In this document: piece by piece, positions 40,442 to 45,576 of the stretch
How the letters are laid out: every line of letters begins with the position of its first letter
Numbering within the stretch: position 1 is the stretch's first letter
NCBI GenBank assembly: GCA_900545535.1
Contig: UQZN01000021.1
Location: 1 to 45,576, forward strand
Reading direction: 5' to 3'
DNA from: an uncultured Phascolarctobacterium sp.
GTDB taxonomy: Bacteria > Bacillota > Negativicutes > Acidaminococcales > Acidaminococcaceae
Length of the DNA stretch: 45,576 nucleotides
Position numbers and translations under genes: made by a program
The notes under the pieces: model-generated
The model's input: the letters and a program-made list of their open reading frames with translations, nothing else
Database searches by the model: none
What the model was told of the DNA's origin: nothing

Positions 40442-43411
40442 ATGAAAAAAGAGACTTTAAGCAAGAGGGTTGCGCATAGTTTGTTATTGTTGTCGCTGGT
40501 ACATGTGGCCGGCGTTGCAATGCCACCAGTAGCTGCGGCGGCAACAGAACTGGTCGACGAAAACTATACTGGCAGTATTCCGCAAAGATCCAGCGGGGAA
40601 TATACCGTTACCAACGGTGATGTAACTTTAGACGCCAGCGGTTATACGGGCTTGTCAAATTATCGGCGGGCTTTATTCGATACTACTAACGGCGCGGTCA
40701 AGATCAGTGTTGCCGATGGAAAAACGCTGACACTGAAAGGTTTTAATAATAGAGATACTTATGGAAGTGCAGCTCTGTATGCTTATAAACGCGGGAACCT
40801 GGATGGTACGATGACTTTCACTGGGGGCAATATCGTTGTCAGCAATGAAGTCACTAACAGCAGTACCGATGTTTATGGTTTATATGCCGATAATGGCGGT
40901 AAGTTTGATTTTAAAAGTGATGGCAGCAATAAGATCAATCTGACGATCCTGATGCCGCAGCAGCATGTGTCGACGCACCGCCATGGTATCGGCCTGCACG
41001 ATGGCAGCCTGGCTTTTGACGGCGGCCGTTTTGCAATCGGGATTGAAGGCGATCCCGGGTCTGCTTCTATAGACAGGCGCGTGGGTATTACTATGTCCGG
41101 CGGCAGCGACCTGGATGTCAAAGCTGAGCAGATTTTGATCGATGTCAATGAAACAGCACTGCAGTTCACTTATCAAAGCGGCAGCAACAGTGCCCTTTAT
41201 AATATCAATAATACTGCCAGATTCAACGCTGATTCTATCGTTTTCAAAGGTCATTCCGGGATCGAAGCTGTGAGTACGCATTCTACTAACCGTAATACGG
41301 TCGAGTTTTCCGGCAGCGGCTCGACAGAAATCTATGCTGTCAGCGATGGTATTGCCGATGATAATATTTACGGTGAGATCATTGGCGGCAAGGCGATCGA
41401 TGTGGAACGGACAGATATTACTTTTAATAATGATGCTCTGCTGGTAGGGCAGAATCTGACTACTCAGGGTACAGCTCCAGGCCATTGGGTCAACGAAGGG
41501 ACCCAGTTTGAATACTGGCAGGACGGCTATTGGCTGAAAGCTGTTTCTATAGGTAATGAATCGAATTTAGTTGCTAATAAGGACTTCAGCCTGGAAAGCA
41601 ACGGCGGCTATTATAATACAGGTCTGCATGTTTGGGGACAAAGCCTGGCTCAGTTTAACGGTAAAACGAATATCGTCGTCAAAAACGGTGTCAATACGGC
41701 CAGAGCGGTTTATATTTACGATAATGTAGACGGTACGACCAAGGCTGAATTTAACGATGACCTGACGATTTCGACTGCTGGCAGCAGTGCCGACTACCTT
41801 TATGGTTTTGATGTACGTAACGGCGGCAAAGCCGATATCACTAAAGGCCTGTTTATGAATGATAATGACGCTATTACCTGGTCTTTATTTGCCAGTGGCA
41901 CGGACAGCAAGATCGACGTAAATTCGAGCGGCAGCGGCGAAGTGCAGGTCGTGGGCGATGTAGGCGGTTATAACGGCGGCGCCGTAAATATGAATATGCA
42001 CACGAATACTTCCTATCTGACTGCGGCCAGTTATATCACCGGTAACGGTGAAGTAAATTTTGATATCAGCAACAGCGCTGTCTGGAATATGACGGGCAGC
42101 TCCAAGGCAACTGATATGAATATCAATAACGGCATCGTCGATCTGCGGGCCGACAAGAACCGCTACAGTACGCTGACAGCGGCGAATCTTACCGGCAGCG
42201 GCGGTATTTTCAAAATGGATATCGACGTCAGAAGTATGGAGAGCGACAAATTGTATATCACTGATGATTTCAGCGGGACGCAGGCTATCGACATCTATCA
42301 GAAGGATGCATATGTGCCGGCAGGCAGCAGCATGGAAGGGACAGGGCTGGTACTGGCCAGCGTCAACGGCAACGGCGTTTTTACGGCCCATGACCGCGAA
42401 GGTACTTTGTTTTATACCCATTACGATCTGGCACATCAGGCCAGTGCCACGGCCGGCTATGCCACTGACTGGTATCTGGATAAAATCATCACTCTCGACA
42501 AACCGACGACGAGTGTAGAAACTGTTACAGCTGCGGGAGCGCTCAATTACCATACCTGGCGCAACGAAAATGACAAATTACTGAAACGCATGGGCGAGCT
42601 GCGCCACAACGGCGCTGACGAAAAAGGCGCCTGGTTCAGGGTCAAGGGCAGTAAGATCGGGCGTGACGGCAAGTTTGCTTTTGAAAATAAATATACAACC
42701 TATGAACTGGGTTATGATGAGCTAACGAAAAAGACTGCAACAAAGACGCGTTATCAGGGCGCGGCGATCAGCTATACAGACGGCAGCAGCAGTTATCAAA
42801 GCGGCAGCGGCGACAACAGCAGCAAAGCGATCAGTTTCTATAATACGGAGCTCGGCAATAAAGGCCATTATCTGGATGTGGTACTTAAATTCAGCCATAT
42901 GGATAATGATTTTAAAGTCTATGATACTGCCAACAATAAAATCACCGGGTCGATAGAGAATACCGGCGTTGCGCTGAGCGCGGAATACGGCCGGAAGAAT
43001 AATCTGGACAAGGGCTGGTATATCGAACCACAGGCCCAATTTACCCTGGGTTATCTGGGCGGCGATAATTACCGGACCAGCAACGGTATCGAAGTGAGCC
43101 AAAGCGGGATCAAAAGCGCTGTCGGGCGTATCGGCTTTAATCTTGGTAAGGAAGTTGGTTCTAAAGGCATCGTTTATGCCAAAGCCAACCTGCTGCACGA
43201 ATTTGGCGGCGGCTATGAAACAACGCTGACGGACAGCAGCGGCAGGGTCAGAGTCAGTGAGAATTTTGATGATACCTGGTTTGAATACGGTATCGGCGCT
43301 GCTTTTAAAACCGGCAAAAATAACCATATCTATTTTGATATAGAACGCAGTACCGGCAGTGACTTTAAGAAAGACTGGCAATGGAATGCCGGTGCCCGCT
43401 GGACATTCTAA
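40442..43411 (+). CDS. Type V autotransporter adhesin (second copy of barrel family)
   Basis: A 989-residue outer-membrane protein. The signal peptide is MKKETLSKRVAHSLLLLSLVHVAGVA..AAAA (cleavage near residue 35). The passenger (about 40-690) is Asn/Gly/Asp/Ser rich with repeated short strands, typical of a beta-helix. The barrel (about 700-989) starts near LNYHTWRNENDKLLKRMGELR and ends WQWNAGARWTF. The barrel and the segment before it are very similar to those of the 13.5-kb autotransporter, whereas the N-terminal passenger is different, as expected for antigenically diverse adhesins. The ATG is preceded by AAGGGGGG, 10 bases away. Expression probably depends on the G7 promoter. The 3' UTR carries a structured element. 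Ligand unknown. Confidence 0.93.
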   Translation: MKKETLSKRVAHSLLLLSLVHVAGVAMPPVAAAATELVDENYTGSIPQRSSGEYTVTNGDVTLDASGYTGLSNYRRALFDTTNGAVKISVADGKTLTLKGFNNRDTYGSAALYAYKRGNLDGTMTFTGGNIVVSNEVTNSSTDVYGLYADNGGKFDFKSDGSNKINLTILMPQQHVSTHRHGIGLHDGSLAFDGGRFAIGIEGDPGSASIDRRVGITMSGGSDLDVKAEQILIDVNETALQFTYQSGSNSALYNINNTARFNADSIVFKGHSGIEAVSTHSTNRNTVEFSGSGSTEIYAVSDGIADDNIYGEIIGGKAIDVERTDITFNNDALLVGQNLTTQGTAPGHWVNEGTQFEYWQDGYWLKAVSIGNESNLVANKDFSLESNGGYYNTGLHVWGQSLAQFNGKTNIVVKNGVNTARAVYIYDNVDGTTKAEFNDDLTISTAGSSADYLYGFDVRNGGKADITKGLFMNDNDAITWSLFASGTDSKIDVNSSGSGEVQVVGDVGGYNGGAVNMNMHTNTSYLTAASYITGNGEVNFDISNSAVWNMTGSSKATDMNINNGIVDLRADKNRYSTLTAANLTGSGGIFKMDIDVRSMESDKLYITDDFSGTQAIDIYQKDAYVPAGSSMEGTGLVLASVNGNGVFTAHDREGTLFYTHYDLAHQASATAGYATDWYLDKIITLDKPTTSVETVTAAGALNYHTWRNENDKLLKRMGELRHNGADEKGAWFRVKGSKIGRDGKFAFENKYTTYELGYDELTKKTATKTRYQGAAISYTDGSSSYQSGSGDNSSKAISFYNTELGNKGHYLDVVLKFSHMDNDFKVYDTANNKITGSIENTGVALSAEYGRKNNLDKGWYIEPQAQFTLGYLGGDNYRTSNGIEVSQSGIKSAVGRIGFNLGKEVGSKGIVYAKANLLHEFGGGYETTLTDSSGRVRVSENFDDTWFEYGIGAAFKTGKNNHIYFDIERSTGSDFKKDWQWNAGARWTF

Positions 43412-43431
43412 GTATGATTTATCTGCTTTTC

Positions 43432-43510
43432 AACAGGTTGAGACAAACCCCTTATCCTGTTTGAAAATATTCCCCATAAGACAGGTCCGCATTAAAACGG
43501 GCCTGTTTTT
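43432..43510 (+). ncRNA. Structured 3' UTR element / candidate 3'-derived small RNA with terminator
   Basis: Downstream of the autotransporter stop, AACAGG/CCTGTT (43432-43437 with 43456-43461) closes a loop containing CAAACCCC. TGTTTGAAAATATTCCCCA (43458-43476) follows, then a terminator (ACAGGTCCG/CGGGCCTGT with T5, 43481-43510). The order and the 19-base motif (one mismatch) match the free-standing RNA at 34904-35043, and the closing stem has changed on both sides (compensatory). No separate promoter is evident, so release from the mRNA by processing is more likely than independent transcription. Confidence 0.5.
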
Positions 43511-43617
43511 CTATATCTGGAGTCTGAAAATGGTAAAAGAGTTCACAAGTTGGCGACGAGTTTTGTGATATAGTAATAAAGATAGAAAAGCAGAATTTTG
43601 TTTCGAGAGTGAGAGCC

Positions 43618-43923
43618 ATGTCTTTAAAACAAAGAAATTATAGATTGCTGACAGCGCTGCTGCTTTTACTGGTCATTATCGCTGGTGCAGCCTGCAATCC
43701 TTTATATGTAGAGTCCAGTCACGGACATGACTGCAGCGGGGCGGATTGTCCGGTATGTCTGACGCTCAGCGTTATCAGCAGCTGCCATAATTATGTGCTG
43801 CCGGCACTGCTGCCGCTGCTGTTGAGCTTGTTATTGCTGGTTGGCAATACGGGCAAGAAGGCCGTATCTGTCAGTCTGTCAAAGCTGACGTTGATCGGTT
43901 TGAAAGTACGTCTTGATAATTAA
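43618..43923 (+). CDS. Small membrane protein with Cys-rich periplasmic loop
   Basis: A protein of about 101 residues. It has a hydrophobic segment near the N-terminus (LLTALLLLLVIIAGAA), then a short loop HGHDCSGADCPVCLTLS with several Cys and His that could bind metal, then a second hydrophobic segment (about 60-80) and a basic tail. The CNPLY after the first segment resembles a lipobox only weakly. A GTG at 43609 is an alternative start. It is followed 43 bases later by the YibE/F gene, with a hairpin between, so the two form an operon. No precise family is recognised; the DCPVC motif occurs in other small metal-associated membrane proteins. Confidence 0.7.
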   Translation: MSLKQRNYRLLTALLLLLVIIAGAACNPLYVESSHGHDCSGADCPVCLTLSVISSCHNYVLPALLPLLLSLLLLVGNTGKKAVSVSLSKLTLIGLKVRLDN

Positions 43924-43928
43924 GAACT

Positions 43929-43955
43929 GCCAAAATTTATCATAAATAAATTTTG
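43929..43955 (+). promoter_or_regulatory. Intercistronic hairpin touching the next ribosome binding site
   Basis: CCAAAATTTAT and its perfect 11-base complement with loop CATAA end in the TTTTGG that begins the TTTTGGAGGG ribosome binding site of the YibE/F gene. Folding would partly hide the site. Confidence 0.55.
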
Positions 43956-43966
43956 GAGGGTGTACC

Positions 43967-45109
43967 TTGAAAAATAAAATTGTTTATTTCGTGACGATTG
44001 TTCTTGCTTTGCTGTATCTGGCGGCAGGCCATTATTTTGCTACGCAGGGATTAAGCTTTTTTAAAGAAAAAGCTTCTACTGACGTTATCGAGGCAAGGGT
44101 TCTAAAGCTTTTACCGGCAGAGACGGGGGCTAAATTTCAACAGATAAAATTTGAGGCTGAATTATTATCAGGCAGTCAGCAGGGGGCTAAAGTAACAGCT
44201 ATACAGAATAAATCGGGCAGCTTTGCTGCCGGGCGTGACGTTGCCGCAGGCGATAAGGTACTGCTGCTGCCAGACCAGAAAGGGCATGGTGCCTGGAGCT
44301 ATGCTGAACATCTGCGCAGCAATGTGCTGATGTGGCTGTTTGCTGTTTTTGCTCTGAGTATTATTGCTTTTGGACGGATGCAGGGCGTAAATACGCTGAT
44401 TTCCCTGATTTTTTGCTGTCTGTCTATCTTTGCGGTTTTTGTGCCGGCAATCATTTCAGGAAAGAATGTGTATTGCTGGACGATTTTGACCTGCGCTTTT
44501 ATTATTGTGACGAATCTGCTGCTGGTGAATGGGATCAACAGAAAAACTATCGCAACTATTTTAGGCTGTATCGGCGGTTTGGTCATTGCGGCGCTGATCA
44601 GTGTAGCTGCCGACAGCTTTTTGCAGCTGACGGGACTGGTGGATGAGGATTCCATGTACCTTTTATTTCTGAATCCTGCTGATCCAATCGATTTGAAAGC
44701 GATTGTGTTTAGTGCGATCATCATCGGCGCGCTGGGAGCGATCATGGACGTAGCGATGGACATAGCTTCGGCTCTGAATGAGCTGGCGGCTACCAGTACT
44801 GCGCCGACAAGGAAAATGCTGCTGCAGGCCGGCAATAATATCGGCCGTGATATTTTGGGTATGATGTCCAATACGCTGATTCTGGCTTACATTGGTGGTT
44901 CGCTGACGATAGTTTTACTGTTTTTTGCTTATAATCATTCTCTACTGTATCTGCTGAATAAGGAGATGGTGGTAGTGGAGATACTGCAGGCCGTTATCGG
45001 CAGCTTTGGCATCCTGTTTACGATACCTTTCACTTCTTTTATTTGCAGCCGGCTGTATGTAAAAAAGACTGGAAGACGGTACAAGTCAGGCTTGGAAAAT
45101 AAAATCTAA
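43967..45109 (+). CDS. YibE/F-like multipass membrane protein
   Basis: A 380-residue protein of the YibE/F family. It has an N-terminal helix (about 5-25), a beta-rich exported region (about 35-110; VIEARVLKLLP..KVLLLPDQ) and then about eight hydrophobic segments. The family core is GALGAIMDVAMDIASALNEL (about 260-280), followed by GRDILGMMSNTLILAYIGGSL. Its function is unknown; it is widespread in Firmicutes and sometimes suggested as a transporter. The start is TTG (43967) with a strong GGAGGG site. It follows the small Cys-rich membrane protein. Confidence 0.85.
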   Translation: MKNKIVYFVTIVLALLYLAAGHYFATQGLSFFKEKASTDVIEARVLKLLPAETGAKFQQIKFEAELLSGSQQGAKVTAIQNKSGSFAAGRDVAAGDKVLLLPDQKGHGAWSYAEHLRSNVLMWLFAVFALSIIAFGRMQGVNTLISLIFCCLSIFAVFVPAIISGKNVYCWTILTCAFIIVTNLLLVNGINRKTIATILGCIGGLVIAALISVAADSFLQLTGLVDEDSMYLLFLNPADPIDLKAIVFSAIIIGALGAIMDVAMDIASALNELAATSTAPTRKMLLQAGNNIGRDILGMMSNTLILAYIGGSLTIVLLFFAYNHSLLYLLNKEMVVVEILQAVIGSFGILFTIPFTSFICSRLYVKKTGRRYKSGLENKI

Positions 45110-45127
45110 ATTATACAGTAAAAAATC

Positions 45128-45156
45128 TTGCAGGAAATGCTTCAAAGTATTATAAT
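45128..45156 (+). promoter_or_regulatory. Promoter of the zinc-ribbon miniprotein gene
   Basis: TTGCAG (45128-45133), a 17-base spacer and TATAAT (45151-45156). The leader is about 110 very AT-rich bases. Confidence 0.65.
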
Positions 45157-45271
45157 GAGTCGTACTAAAAATTATATAAAATCATTAAATATATAACAAA
45201 AAGTATAACTTGTAATATAAAAAACAAGTATGAGCAAACTTGGCAAATGGAGCAGGGCAGGAGTGATATTT

Positions 45272-45496
45272 ATGAAAAAAGATGAGGAAGTTTTCAGCAG
45301 TGCGATAAACAGCAGTGCCAATAGTGCTTCGGGCAGTCCGTTAAAAAGCCTGCTGGAAGTCTGCCCGATCTGCGGCAAAGAATTTTCCTGCAACAAAACC
45401 TACCATGTTTATACGGCACTGGCGGGTCGGCGGCGGCAGTATTACTGCAGCTATCATTGCTTTAAACAACGTCCGAACCCTAAAAACAAGTTATAA
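45272..45496 (+). CDS. Small zinc-ribbon-like protein
   Basis: A 74-residue protein. A Ser/Asn-rich N-terminus (about 1-28) is followed by a four-cysteine knuckle: CPICGKEF..C and YCSYHCFK near the C-terminus, the layout of a treble-clef or zinc-ribbon. A longer frame opens at 45230, but it lacks a ribosome binding site; GCAGGAGTG 8 bases before the ATG at 45272 supports the shorter form. The basic tail (RPNPKNKL) could contact nucleic acid. Function unknown. It has its own promoter and terminator. Confidence 0.72.
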   Translation: MKKDEEVFSSAINSSANSASGSPLKSLLEVCPICGKEFSCNKTYHVYTALAGRRRQYYCSYHCFKQRPNPKNKL

Positions 45497-45532
45497 AGCA
45501 ATAAAAACACCGTACATAGCGTGAAGTGGTAT

Positions 45533-45569
45533 AAAGATGGTAGACACAAAAGTGTCTACCATCTTTTTG
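45533..45569 (+). terminator. Terminator at the window end
   Basis: AAAGATGGTAGACAC-AAAA-GTGTCTACCATCTTT is a 15-bp perfect stem followed by T residues. Confidence 0.85.
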
Positions 45570-45576
45570 TGTTAAT

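Noticed and set aside
41885..43381. Long minus-strand frames opposite the second autotransporter barrel (and the matching plus-strand frames at 13.6-14.5 kb)
   Set aside because: They exist in both copies only because the barrel DNA is homologous; there is no start signal, and the coding sense is fixed by signal peptide and barrel.
1..45576. CRISPR array, tRNA/rRNA genes, transposases or prophage
   Set aside because: No spaced identical repeats, RNA-gene sequences or recognisable transposase/integrase proteins were found by eye; the only direct repeats of note are the pncA end copies and the GLUG units.

Overview
The window looks like chromosome from a diderm member of the Firmicutes (class Negativicutes, plausibly an Acidaminococcaceae such as Phascolarctobacterium; the genus is inference). 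The reasons are Firmicute-style AGGAGG ribosome binding sites and TTGACA/TATAAT promoters, type III glutamine synthetase and PurR-box-like sites, combined with two outer-membrane type V autotransporters. No rRNA, tRNA, CRISPR array, transposase or phage gene was recognised.

Layout. 1-2.4 kb: 3' part of a giant GLUG-repeat surface protein. 2.5-6.5 kb (minus): yjiH-yjiG membrane pair, then hydE followed by a ClC chloride/proton exchanger gene. 6.6-13.3 kb: a diguanylate cyclase, a Kef-type antiporter, a BASS transporter, a YigZ protein and an AGCS amino-acid symporter. 13.4-17.4 kb: an autotransporter gene inserted between pncA and a 105-bp duplicate of the pncA 3' end. 17.5-22.6 kb: a zinc operon (Fur/Zur regulator, possible leader peptide, znuA-znuC-znuB) running on into PHP phosphoesterase and DUF362 ferredoxin genes. 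22.6-23.6 kb: two small stress/accessory proteins. 23.7-26.15 kb: an AT-rich island with a WYL regulator, an unknown protein and a uracil-DNA-glycosylase-fold protein. 26.2-31.2 kb: purC with PurBox-like sites, and a nitrogen block made of glnN behind a leader terminator and an Amt-PII fusion. 31.3-35 kb: small proteins, a repeat element, a second diguanylate cyclase and a free-standing small-RNA candidate. 35-40 kb: a tandem-headed GntR regulator, twin Cro/CI regulators and a hybrid histidine kinase. 40-43.5 kb: the second autotransporter. 43.6-45.5 kb: a small Cys-rich membrane protein, a YibE/F protein and a zinc-ribbon miniprotein.

The most interesting theme is surface-protein switching. 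Both autotransporter genes have a promoter in which a homopolymeric G tract (9 and 7 G) lies between a GTCTTG-type -35 and a TGC-extended -10. This is the layout of slipped-strand phase-variable promoters known in Neisseria. The 13.5-kb autotransporter is also flanked by 105-bp direct repeats. The two barrel-coding ends are inverted homologues 27 kb apart. In addition, two copies of a structured RNA element carry a C-rich single-stranded motif complementary to an autotransporter ribosome binding site: one is a free-standing gene at 34.9 kb, the other is the 3' UTR of the second autotransporter. Together these suggest a layered on/off and sRNA-controlled adhesin system that deserves testing.
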